Shown in pieces: positions 15,503-22,872 of a DNA stretch of 34,260 nt. A program made the translations under genes and the position numbers. Where the stretch lies: positions 1 through 34,260 of the forward strand of contig JBNAWC010000009.1 in assembly GCA_049700035.1 (NCBI GenBank), in the 5' to 3' direction. A model generated the notes under the pieces. The model was not told where the DNA came from. It saw only the letters and a list, made by a program, of their open reading frames with translations, and did no database searches. Each line of letters starts with the position of its first letter. Positions within the stretch are counted from its first letter, which is position 1. The DNA comes from JAVZLQ01 sp049700035. Lineage in GTDB: Archaea; Thermoproteota; Bathyarchaeia; Bathyarchaeales; Bathycorpusculaceae.

Positions 15503-16006
15503 ATGAGGTACTATAAGAGTGAGGAGATTGAAACGCGCGATTTGAAGGAAGGAAAGGTTCCAGTTGAAAAGTTTAGACCAAAGGCGAAGTTTGCGTGGAG
15601 TGCTGGCATAGCGATAAGTAGGTTCCTTGAAGAGCTTAAGAATGGGCGAATTATCGCGACGACATGTAGCAATTGCGGGCGCATAATGGTTCCGCCGAGG
15701 ATTTATTGCGAAAAATGCTTCAAGCCAACTGACGGATGGAAGTATGTGAAGGACACTGGCGTTATCAACACTTTTTCAGTTTCGTTTCTGGCTGCGGATG
15801 CAAGCAGACTTAAAGAACCTATCGTTGTGGCAATTATAAATTTGGACGGCGCATCTGAGGGGATGGGCATAGTTCACAGAATCGAAGAGTACGGAGACTG
15901 GAAGGAAATCAAAATAGGAATGAAAGTCAAAGCCGTATGGAAGCCTCCAGAAGAGCGCACTGGAGCCATCACGGACATAGCCTACTTTAAGCCCGTAAAG
16001 GAGTGA
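15503..16006 (+). CDS. DUF35 OB-fold/zinc-ribbon protein 1 of the thiolase-like operon
   Basis: DUF35 protein of 167 residues. An N-terminal extension of about 45 residues precedes the helix and zinc ribbon (CSNC and CEKC around GRIIATTCSNCGRIMVPP), then the OB fold ends with DIAYFKPVKE. The ATG at 15503 is chosen: it follows the thiolase-like stop by 17 bases and the upstream open frame lies inside that gene. It is expected to bind a thiolase-fold partner and present the acyl-CoA. Confidence 0.87.
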   Translation: MRYYKSEEIETRDLKEGKVPVEKFRPKAKFAWSAGIAISRFLEELKNGRIIATTCSNCGRIMVPPRIYCEKCFKPTDGWKYVKDTGVINTFSVSFLAADASRLKEPIVVAIINLDGASEGMGIVHRIEEYGDWKEIKIGMKVKAVWKPPEERTGAITDIAYFKPVKE

Positions 16007-16013
16007 AAGAGCC

Positions 16014-16481
16014 ATGAGTTTGGAGAAAATAACTAACCCGTTCAATGCGCGCCATTGGATAGGCCACATGGAAGCAGATTACGTTTACACTCTTGGTGTT
16101 GCTGGCGAGCGTTTCTTTAAGGAGATTAAGGAAAACGGCAAGATAATGGGCGCTAAGTGTCCAAAATGCAATGTCGTGTATGTTCCGCCGAGAATGTACT
16201 GCGAAAGGTGCTTTGAAAAACTCGAGGAATGGGTTGACGTTGGCAAGAAAGGCGTGGTGTACACTTTCACAATCGCTACAATAGACGTTAACGGGGAAAA
16301 ACTTGCAAAACCAGAGATATACGCGCTCATAAAATTTGATGGCACATGCGGCGGAATAATCCACAAAATAGGCGAAACAGACACCGTCTACATAGGCATG
16401 GAAGTCGAAGCAGTGTTTAAACCGCAAAGCGAAAGGAAAGCCTCAATAAACGACATAGCCTACTTCAAACCAGCAAAGTAA
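16014..16481 (+). CDS. DUF35 OB-fold/zinc-ribbon protein 2 of the thiolase-like operon
   Basis: A 155-residue paralogue of the previous gene, seven bases downstream, with ribosome site GGAGTGAAAGAG. The zinc ribbon is CPKC and CERC; the OB fold ends DIAYFKPAK, almost the same as its neighbour. Two DUF35 proteins for two thiolase-fold proteins suggests two matched pairs in one complex. Last gene of the operon. Confidence 0.87.
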   Translation: MSLEKITNPFNARHWIGHMEADYVYTLGVAGERFFKEIKENGKIMGAKCPKCNVVYVPPRMYCERCFEKLEEWVDVGKKGVVYTFTIATIDVNGEKLAKPEIYALIKFDGTCGGIIHKIGETDTVYIGMEVEAVFKPQSERKASINDIAYFKPAK

Positions 16482-16630
16482 ACCCCTCAAAATCCTCCAT
16501 TTTTATTCCACACAATAAAAATGTCTATTTTGGACTGAAAACGGAGCTAAATTGGATACTTCCTCTAGATTTTCCAGTAGTCCAAAATACGATGAACCCT
16601 TAAAGGCGACTGATGGACATCATGAACAAG

Positions 16631-16996
16631 TTATATGCGATTTTCCTGTTCCTTTTTCACTTTAAAAGAATTTATAATCCATGGTAAGGTCAAAACGAAT
16701 CCAGCGGGGATTGTCATTTGACTTAAAATTTGCATTCTAGCCTTCGGAGCTATGACGAGAAACACTTATCCCTCAAAGTTTATTTCGACAAAACTTGGAT
16801 TTGGATTGCAAAGAACTAGTGAGACATTTGTCATTTTTGTTGGCGTATATTCAAAAGTGATTTCGCCATCACTTATGTCACTTTTTATTGCAACTGTTTG
16901 CGGGTTTGCCTCCACAAACTCTTTTAGATACGTTTCGTTCCAAAATTGGATGGGTTCAGTTTCATTTATCCAATTATAAATGGTTTGACCGCTTAC
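16631..16996 (-). pseudogene. C-terminal remnant of a membrane-anchored protein, with in-frame stop
   Basis: In the 742-base gap 16482-17223 the minus strand has a protein-like open stretch. It reads GQTIYNWINETEPIQFW through SDISDGEITFEYTPT to FVEINFEG, then an in-frame TAA (16766-16768), then in the same frame a hydrophobic segment (IPAGFVLTLPWIINSF) and a basic tail ending at 16631. This looks like the end of a surface domain with a C-terminal membrane anchor, interrupted by a nonsense codon and with no start. I do not recognise the family. The 149 bases from 16482 to 16630 show nothing else. Confidence 0.5.
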
Positions 16997-17070
16997 TTAA
17001 AACTTAAGCCGTCCACTGCTGTCACTTTACCATAATGCTCCACTAAATTTTCAGCTGTGATTAGGGTCAT
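16993..17070 (-). pseudogene. N-terminal remnant of an ABC transporter ATPase
   Basis: From an ATG at 17070 the minus strand encodes 25 residues that match the start of an ABC ATPase: ITAENLVEHYGKVTAVDG, then LSFK and a stop at 16993-16995. Real proteins continue to a Walker A motif about 15 residues later; here the frame is cut and runs into the remnant described at 16631-16996. A deletion that joined an ABC ATPase gene to the end of another gene of the same operon would explain this. The 153 bases upstream (17071-17223) contain only a TATA-like GGTATAAATT and nothing coding that I can support. Confidence 0.6.
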
Positions 17071-17223
17071 GGTTGCCGCCCATTTACTCCTATTAGGTAT
17101 ATCCAAATTTATACCAGTTCATAATAAAGTTTGCTAACGCACCCTGTAAGTCATTAAGACAAAGAAAATTGGATATCATTTTGGGCTGAAAATGTTAGGA
17201 TATCTAAAAGTTTCAAGTGCCTA

Positions 17224-18000
17224 TTAACGTTTCAGTTTCGAAAGAAGCGTTATTATGATGATGGTTATGGCTATGATTATTGCGCTTGCCTCTGTTATGG
17301 TTGCAATGGTTTGGTTTGTGCCTTGCTTAACTGCGATGCCCACAAAAGCCCATATGACTACAAGTCCATAGGCTAAATCCTTCCTTGTTACCACGACGAG
17401 CAACGTGATTAAGAGGGCGATTACTGCAATTAGCGTAGCCCAAGTTTCTGGGCTTATTCCAAAACCATCCCAGTTAACCGAAACCAGTGCTGTAGCCACA
17501 TTCGCTATTGAAGCAATTGTAATCCATCCCAGATAGACGCTGAAGGGCGCATGAAAAGCTATTTTCTCACGTAGCGGAACCGTAGACTTTCCTATGCCTA
17601 GGCGGAGATAAATTGCTATTAAAGTGGCTAGGAGCAGAAAGATAACGACAACAGAGAAAATTAGGTATTCAAACTGCCATAGAAAAATCCAAACAATGTT
17701 TAACACGCTGCTTGCTATAAACAAATAGCCAACCTTTTCCCTAAACTCTTTTACTTTTTGTTTTGGAGACGCTTGATAGAATACAAAGATTCCGAGTAAT
17801 ATGTAGATGATTCCCCATATGGAGAAAACGTAGCCCGCTGGAGTTATTAAAGTGGGGTTTGCATCAGAAATTTGAGCAGTGTTTTTGCCACCGATGATTG
17901 TGGTGCTGCCAGCCAATCCATTCACAATAACCATAACAGCGAAAGCCAAAATGTTTAACAATTTCAAAAAGCTAGAATCCGCTTCAACCACATAAATCAC
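17224..18000 (-). CDS. TspO/MBR-related multi-pass membrane protein
   Basis: A 258-residue membrane protein with about seven hydrophobic helices. The first half resembles the TspO/MBR (tryptophan-rich sensory protein) family: LAGSTTIIGGKNTAQISD, then LITPAGYVFSIWGIIYILLG near residues 50-73, and VLNIVWIFLWQFEYLI near 98-115. Ordinary TspO has about 160 residues and five helices; this is the longer form with extra C-terminal helices. TspO proteins bind tetrapyrroles, which is suggestive beside a B12 module, but that link is inference. The start is GTG at 18000 with a TATA box TTTTAAATAAT about 30 bases upstream and no ribosome site, so the message may be leaderless. Confidence 0.75.
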   Translation of the reverse strand: MIYVVEADSSFLKLLNILAFAVMVIVNGLAGSTTIIGGKNTAQISDANPTLITPAGYVFSIWGIIYILLGIFVFYQASPKQKVKEFREKVGYLFIASSVLNIVWIFLWQFEYLIFSVVVIFLLLATLIAIYLRLGIGKSTVPLREKIAFHAPFSVYLGWITIASIANVATALVSVNWDGFGISPETWATLIAVIALLITLLVVVTRKDLAYGLVVIWAFVGIAVKQGTNQTIATITEASAIIIAITIIIITLLSKLKR

Positions 18001-18235
18001 TCAATTATTTTTCTGTTCAACTATTATTTAAAACAATCTACATCACGCGAAAACTATCTAGCCCTTCAAAACTTTCGCCACTATGAACAGCCTTCATTGA
18101 AAAATCAACATCCTCTAAATTAATTCACGTTCAAAAATTCTATGATTGTTTCGTGGCTTGTTTAAGAAATAACTTTTTAGGTTTGACGCCAATATTTAGT
18201 TCAAAACTAGCCTACGCTAAGAGGGTTAATGCGAC

Positions 18236-19915
18236 ATGTTTGATAAGCGGAAAATTGAGGAAATAGCCAAAGAAAGGGAACGTTGGGAAAGAACTACTCT
18301 GCCGAACTGGATTAAGCAGTGTCCAGAAAGACAGAAAGAATTTCGCAATCACTCTGGCATCGAGATAAAGCGTCTCTACACGCCAGAAGACGTTAAGGAA
18401 ATGGATTATATGCGCGACATCGGCTTTCCAGGCGAATACCCATTCACGAGAGGCGTACACGCAACAATGTATCGCGGGCGCCTGTGGACCATGCGCATGT
18501 TCGCTGGTTACGGCACAGCCGCAGACACAAACAAACGCTTCAAATACCTATTAAGCGAAGGCGAAACTGGCTTAAGCACGGCTTTCGACTATCCAACAAT
18601 TATGGGTTATGATTCTGACCATCCAATGGCTAGGGGCGAAGTAGGCGTCTGCGGCGTAGCCATATCATCACTGCATGACATGGAAGTCCTATTCGACGGC
18701 ATACCATTAGACAAGGTTACAACTTCAATGACCATAAATGGTCCAGCAACTGTTCTGCTCGCCATGTACGTTGCCGTAGGCGACAAACAAGGAGTTCCGA
18801 GAGAAAAGCTTGGCGGAACAACCCAAAACGACAACCTGAAAGAGTTTTTCGCCCAAAAACTGTGCATTTTCCCACCAGAACCTTCGCTTAAACTTTCAAC
18901 AGACATCATCGAATACTGCGCCAGACGCTTGCCAAAATGGAACCCAATAAGCATAAGCGGCTACCACATACGCGAGGCAGGAGCAACAGCACTTCAGGAA
19001 CTGGCGTTCACACTTTATGACGGAATAGCCTACGTCGAATCCACATTAAAAAGAGGCTTAAAAGTCGACGACTTCGCTCCGAGGTTATCCTTCTTCTTCG
19101 CGTCACACAACGACTTCTTCGAAGAAATAGCCAAGTTCCGCGCAGCACGGAGGCTGTGGGCTAGGATAATGAAGGAGCGCTTCCACGCCAAAAACCCGAG
19201 GTCAATGTGGATGCGCATGCACGTGCAAACTTCGGGCTGCACACTAACAGCCCAACAGCCGCTAAACAACATTATACGTACAACAATTCAGGCGCTTGCC
19301 GCAGTTCTTGGCGGAACACAATCACTGCACACGAACTCCTTTGACGAAGCCCTATGCTTACCAACAGAAGAATCCGTGAGAGTTGCCCTAAGAACACAGC
19401 AGATAATAGCCTACGAAAGCGGAGTTGCAAACACTGTTGACCCGCTTGCAGGCTCCTATTACGTTGAGGCTCTAACAAATGAAATGGAGGAGAAAGCCAT
19501 GGAGTACATTCAAAAAATAGATGACATGGGCGGCGTCATACCTGCAATAGAGAAGGGTTTCTTCCAACGGGAAATCGCGGACAGTGCGTATAGGTATCAA
19601 CGCGAAATAGAGGAGAAGAAGCGCATAATAGTGGGCTTAAACGAGTACACCATTGAAGAGGAATGCCCAATAGAGCTCTTGAGGGTGGACCCGAAGGTTG
19701 AGGAAGAGCAGGTTGCGAGGCTGCAAAAGCTAAAAAGGGAAAGGGATAACAGAAAAGTTAAGGAAGTCCTTGAGAAACTTCACTACGCAGCACAGAAGGA
19801 TGAAAACCTCATGCCAACAATAATTGAGGCGGTGAAAGCCTACGCCACACTAGGCGAAATAATGGATGTGTTGCGTAAAGTTTACGGAGAATACAAGGAA
19901 TTAATACTAATCTAA
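18236..19915 (+). CDS. B12-dependent acyl-CoA mutase large subunit, isobutyryl-CoA mutase type
   Basis: Catalytic TIM-barrel subunit of an adenosylcobalamin-dependent acyl-CoA mutase, 559 residues, without the B12 domain (encoded by the next gene), as in archaeal split mutases. General catalytic residues are kept, e.g. Tyr243-His244 in SGYHIREAGA. The two residues that hold the methylmalonyl carboxylate in methylmalonyl-CoA mutase (Tyr89 and Arg207) are here Phe89 (TMRMFAG) and Gln207 (EFFAQKL). Phe and Gln are the established signature of isobutyryl-CoA mutase, which interconverts n-butyryl-CoA and isobutyryl-CoA. The usual database name would be methylmalonyl-CoA mutase; the residues argue against it. 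A TATA-like AATATTTAG near 18191 precedes a short leader with GAGGGT. Confidence 0.9.
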   Translation: MFDKRKIEEIAKERERWERTTLPNWIKQCPERQKEFRNHSGIEIKRLYTPEDVKEMDYMRDIGFPGEYPFTRGVHATMYRGRLWTMRMFAGYGTAADTNKRFKYLLSEGETGLSTAFDYPTIMGYDSDHPMARGEVGVCGVAISSLHDMEVLFDGIPLDKVTTSMTINGPATVLLAMYVAVGDKQGVPREKLGGTTQNDNLKEFFAQKLCIFPPEPSLKLSTDIIEYCARRLPKWNPISISGYHIREAGATALQELAFTLYDGIAYVESTLKRGLKVDDFAPRLSFFFASHNDFFEEIAKFRAARRLWARIMKERFHAKNPRSMWMRMHVQTSGCTLTAQQPLNNIIRTTIQALAAVLGGTQSLHTNSFDEALCLPTEESVRVALRTQQIIAYESGVANTVDPLAGSYYVEALTNEMEEKAMEYIQKIDDMGGVIPAIEKGFFQREIADSAYRYQREIEEKKRIIVGLNEYTIEEECPIELLRVDPKVEEEQVARLQKLKRERDNRKVKEVLEKLHYAAQKDENLMPTIIEAVKAYATLGEIMDVLRKVYGEYKELILI

Positions 19916-19936
19916 AATGGAAGGGGCGAAAAATCA

Positions 19937-20338
19937 ATGCAGAAGAAAATTAGAGTCTTAATTGCGAAGCCTGGTTTGGACAGCCACGACAGAGGAGCCA
20001 AAGTTGTGGCAAGAGCCTTAAGAGACGCTGGAATGGAAGTCATATACACTGGTTTAAGGCAGACTCCAGAACAAATAGTTGAAGCAGCGCTGCAAGAGGA
20101 CGTTGACGTAATAGGCTTAAGCATACTTTCTGGAGCACATAAGGCATTGTTTCCAAGGATAATGCAGCTGCTAAAGGAGAAGGGCTTAACAGACGTCTTG
20201 GTTTTCGCTGGCGGAATAATTCCAGAAGAGGATGTGCCAGAACTGAAAAAGATAGGGATTAAGGAGGTTTTTGGGCCTGGAACCCCAACGGAAAAGATAA
20301 TTCAGTGCATTTTGGATTACTGTTCAAAAAGAGCATAA
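19937..20338 (+). CDS. B12-binding small subunit of the acyl-CoA mutase
   Basis: Cobalamin-binding Rossmann domain of 133 residues. The lower-ligand motif DSHDRG (DxHxxG) places the cobalt-coordinating histidine at His17; LSILSGAH (SxL) near residue 60 and the FAGGIIP (GG) motif near residue 90 complete the B12 pocket. It starts 21 bases after the large-subunit stop and forms the holoenzyme with it. The length is normal for the separate archaeal subunit. Confidence 0.95.
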   Translation: MQKKIRVLIAKPGLDSHDRGAKVVARALRDAGMEVIYTGLRQTPEQIVEAALQEDVDVIGLSILSGAHKALFPRIMQLLKEKGLTDVLVFAGGIIPEEDVPELKKIGIKEVFGPGTPTEKIIQCILDYCSKRA

Positions 20339-20351
20339 AGATGTGTAGCAA

Positions 20352-21305
20352 TTGACAAAAACGGAAGATATAGTCAAGGGCGTCCTATCTGGAGACAGTA
20401 GAAGCATAGCAAAGGCAATAACAATAATCGAAAACAACGAGCCAGAAGCAAAAGAAATAATCGCGTCGATTTACCCGCACACTGGAAAAGCCCATGTGAT
20501 AGGTTTAACTGGTCCAGGTGGCTCTGGCAAAAGCACTTTGATAGGGAAAATTGTGCGCGAGTATAGGCGGATGAGCAGAAAGGTTGGCGTTGTTGCAGTA
20601 GACCCAACAAGCCCGTTCACTGGTGGAGCATTTTTAGGCGATAGAATTAGGATGCAAGAGTTAAGCACAGACCCAGAAGTCTTCATTAGAAGCATGGCTA
20701 CGCGCAACTACTCTGGCGGAATCGCGAAAGCAACAAGCGATGCTGTGAAGGTTTTGGACGCTGCTGGAAAAGACGTGATTATTGTAGAAACTGTTGGCGC
20801 TGGACAGTCTGAAGTTGAAATTGTGAAAGTAGCGCAAACAATAGTCGTTATACACGCGCCTGGACTTGGAGACGAGATACAGGCGATAAAGGCTGGTTTG
20901 ATGGAAATCGCCGACATATTCGTTGTAAACAAGGCTGACCGTGAAAATGCTGACAAGGCGGTCATCGACATTCAAGCGATGCTGCAGTTAAACAACAAGG
21001 AAAAGGCGTGGAAAATTCCAATAGTTAAGACTGTTGCGCTTACGGGTGAAGGCGTTCCGCAATTAATTGAAAAGATTGAGGAGCATAGAAAATTTTTGGA
21101 AAGGGAGAAGCAGCGTGAAAAAGCCTTGTTGAAGGCTGAAATTGAACTTGTAGAGGCTATTAAAGACAAGGTTGCACATTCAATAATTGAAGAGTTGAAG
21201 AAGGAAGGAAAATTTGGGGAACTTCTCGAAAAAATTGTTAAGAAGGAAATAGACCCCGCATCAGCCGCTGAAAAATTTCTCAGAGAAAAGTTTGGGAAGG
21301 CGTAA
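20352..21305 (+). CDS. meaB: MeaB/ArgK-type G-protein chaperone
   Basis: GTPase chaperone that loads and protects adenosylcobalamin on its mutase. P-loop GPGGSGKS at 54-61, switch region DPTSPFTGGAFLGDRIR (84-100), Walker B-like VETVGAGQSE (145-154) and NKAD (193-196) for guanine recognition. The length of 317 residues is typical. The C-terminal helices would form the dimer arm. The start is TTG at 20352, 13 bases after the small-subunit stop, with only a weak ribosome site. The fixed order large subunit, small subunit, G protein is typical of mutase operons. Confidence 0.94.
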   Translation: MTKTEDIVKGVLSGDSRSIAKAITIIENNEPEAKEIIASIYPHTGKAHVIGLTGPGGSGKSTLIGKIVREYRRMSRKVGVVAVDPTSPFTGGAFLGDRIRMQELSTDPEVFIRSMATRNYSGGIAKATSDAVKVLDAAGKDVIIVETVGAGQSEVEIVKVAQTIVVIHAPGLGDEIQAIKAGLMEIADIFVVNKADRENADKAVIDIQAMLQLNNKEKAWKIPIVKTVALTGEGVPQLIEKIEEHRKFLEREKQREKALLKAEIELVEAIKDKVAHSIIEELKKEGKFGELLEKIVKKEIDPASAAEKFLREKFGKA

Positions 21306-21312
21306 ACCGTAA

Positions 21313-21840
21313 ATGAACAGAATAGACAGAGGACTTGTTCAAGTTTACACTGGGAATGGGAAGGGCAAAACCACAGCCGCTTTTGGTTTAGCCCTAAGAG
21401 CCATAGGAAGGGGCTTAAAAGTTTACGTGATACAGTTCATTAAGGGCGGATTTGATTACGGCGAACTCTACATTGTTGATAAATTGCCAAACCTCACGTT
21501 GAAGGCTTTTGGGAGGGGCAAGTTCATAGTGGACAAGCCTTCATCAGAGGATATCAAAAGCGCAGAAGAAGCGCTGTCACTCGCTGAAAGCGTCGTGAAA
21601 AGCGGCGAATATGATATTGTAATTTTAGACGAGATAAATGTTGCGTTAAAATTGAAGCTGATAAGCCTTGAGAGAGTTTTAGAGTTAATAAAAAATAAGC
21701 CGAAACACGTGGAACTGGTTTTAACTGGGAGATACGCTCCAAACGAGATAATAGAGGTTGCGGACTTGGTTACGGAAATGAAGGAAGTTAAACATCCGTA
21801 TAACAAGGGTTGCCAAGCCAGAAGGGGAATAGAATTTTAA
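21313..21840 (+). CDS. cobO: Corrinoid adenosyltransferase (CobA/BtuR type)
   Basis: ATP:corrinoid adenosyltransferase of 175 residues that makes the adenosylcobalamin used by the mutase. P-loop GNGKGKT at 14-20, IQFIKGG near 40-46, Walker B ILDEIN near 98-103, TGRYAP and the C-terminal HPYNKGCQARRGIE are all classic for the CobA/CobO/BtuR family, not PduO. It starts seven bases after meaB. With the three previous genes it forms a self-contained cofactor and enzyme module. Confidence 0.95.
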   Translation: MNRIDRGLVQVYTGNGKGKTTAAFGLALRAIGRGLKVYVIQFIKGGFDYGELYIVDKLPNLTLKAFGRGKFIVDKPSSEDIKSAEEALSLAESVVKSGEYDIVILDEINVALKLKLISLERVLELIKNKPKHVELVLTGRYAPNEIIEVADLVTEMKEVKHPYNKGCQARRGIEF

Positions 21841-21850
21841 GTTTAAGGGG

Positions 21851-22459
21851 CTAAAAGCGTTTTCTCAAGAGCTTTCTAAACATGCTTATTCTCCTTTTTG
21901 ATTCTAAGGCTCGCTGAAATTCTGGCTTGAATGGGTGCGTTTCGCTTTCTAGAAGCTCCGCCAGCCTCGTGTAGTAAGCCTCAAACTCCTCCATATTATT
22001 GCTCTTAAACTTGAAAATTGGAACGCCCACTGGCGGGGTTTCCCACCTTTCATCCCAAGCGGCGACTGGTGTTGCATCTCCAAAAAGCGCTATGTTTCTC
22101 TCAATTATTACTTCTCTTTCAACGTTGAATAGGATAACCAATCGGTTTACATTTTTGACATGGGTCATTAGCAAAAAGGCGCGTGTAACGTTATCTGGTG
22201 CTGTTGAGTCTATTACGACACTGTATCCCTTCTTTAGCAGGTAATCGCGTAGTTGGGCAATTATTGAATAAACGAGGAACTCGTCTCTGCAGGGAGGTGC
22301 TTCGTTAAAAAGCATTGTTCTTAATTCGTCTACGCCTATCCGCGCAAACTTCTTGTTTTCCGCGACCAAACGGTTTGCAAGCATGGTTTTGCCAGACTTT
22401 GGATAACCACTAAGCACAATATTCCATAAACCCTTAACCGCGCCCATACACACCGCCAT
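21851..22459 (-). CDS. P-loop kinase-like ATPase, function unknown
   Basis: A 202-residue P-loop protein of the small kinase type (zeta-toxin, Pnk or L-seryl-tRNA kinase-like). Walker A is GYPKSGKT near residues 18-25, and VVIDSTAPD near 80-88 is where these kinases hold the acceptor-side aspartate. NVERE followed by RNIALFGD probably forms the lid. The substrate, nucleotide or RNA or protein, is unknown. Two ATGs (22459 and 22447) are possible; the second is preceded by GGTG. It converges on the adenosyltransferase and diverges from the zinc-ribbon gene. Confidence 0.72.
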   Translation of the reverse strand: MAVCMGAVKGLWNIVLSGYPKSGKTMLANRLVAENKKFARIGVDELRTMLFNEAPPCRDEFLVYSIIAQLRDYLLKKGYSVVIDSTAPDNVTRAFLLMTHVKNVNRLVILFNVEREVIIERNIALFGDATPVAAWDERWETPPVGVPIFKFKSNNMEEFEAYYTRLAELLESETHPFKPEFQRALESKRRISMFRKLLRKRF

Positions 22460-22545
22460 TCTAGTTTAACCGCTTACATGCAAATAAGATTAACATCACC
22501 AGCAAGATTTTTCTCAAACAAAAGCACATAATTAACTTGAAAAAC

Positions 22546-22872
22546 ATGACAACCCATGGTGTTGGCGAAGCATTTTCTGCTGGTTTAGGCTTAGCTATGG
22601 GGCTAATGATTTCGCAGTCCATGTTTCAAATCATGCAACCGCAACAAAGAATCGTGAAGCAAGTCGTGGTTTGCTTGAAATGCGGCGGCAAAAACCCAAT
22701 TGAAAACAAGTTTTGTGGACACTGTGGAAAAGCATTGTATCCGCCAACACCAATTAATTGTCCATCGTGTGGAACGCCGATGCCGCCACACATGAAGTTT
22801 TGTGGAAAATGTGGCTCTCCACTAAAAGAAAGCGTTAAAACAAGAAAAAGAAGGGCTAAAAAAGGGCTTTAG
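22546..22872 (+). CDS. Double zinc-ribbon protein with hydrophobic N-terminus
   Basis: A 108-residue protein: a glycine/methionine-rich hydrophobic segment (about 6-30) and two zinc ribbons with cysteines at about 43, 46, 57, 60 and 72, 75, 86, 89. The whole resembles the C-terminal part of the convergent SPFH protein (a Gly/Met-rich segment, a Gln-rich spacer, then KFCGxCG ribbons), so the two are probably related by duplication of that tail. ATG at 22546 is preferred over a TTG three codons earlier. The gene overlaps the end of the SPFH gene by four bases. It is perhaps a partner or decoy subunit of the same assembly; function unknown. Confidence 0.75.
   Translation: MTTHGVGEAFSAGLGLAMGLMISQSMFQIMQPQQRIVKQVVVCLKCGGKNPIENKFCGHCGKALYPPTPINCPSCGTPMPPHMKFCGKCGSPLKESVKTRKRRAKKGL

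Noticed and set aside
16752..16979. Plus-strand open frame of 75 codons in the gap after the DUF35 genes
   Set aside because: It has no ribosome site and no protein-like pattern; the minus strand of the same stretch reads as the tail of a membrane-anchored protein, so this frame is its shadow.
18001..18235. Minus-strand coding traces between the TspO-like and mutase genes
   Set aside because: Short readable stretches occur but are broken by stops and lack a recognisable family; treated as non-coding promoter region.
18236..19915. Naming the mutase methylmalonyl-CoA mutase
   Set aside because: The residues that bind the methylmalonyl carboxylate are Phe and Gln here, and no epimerase gene is adjacent.
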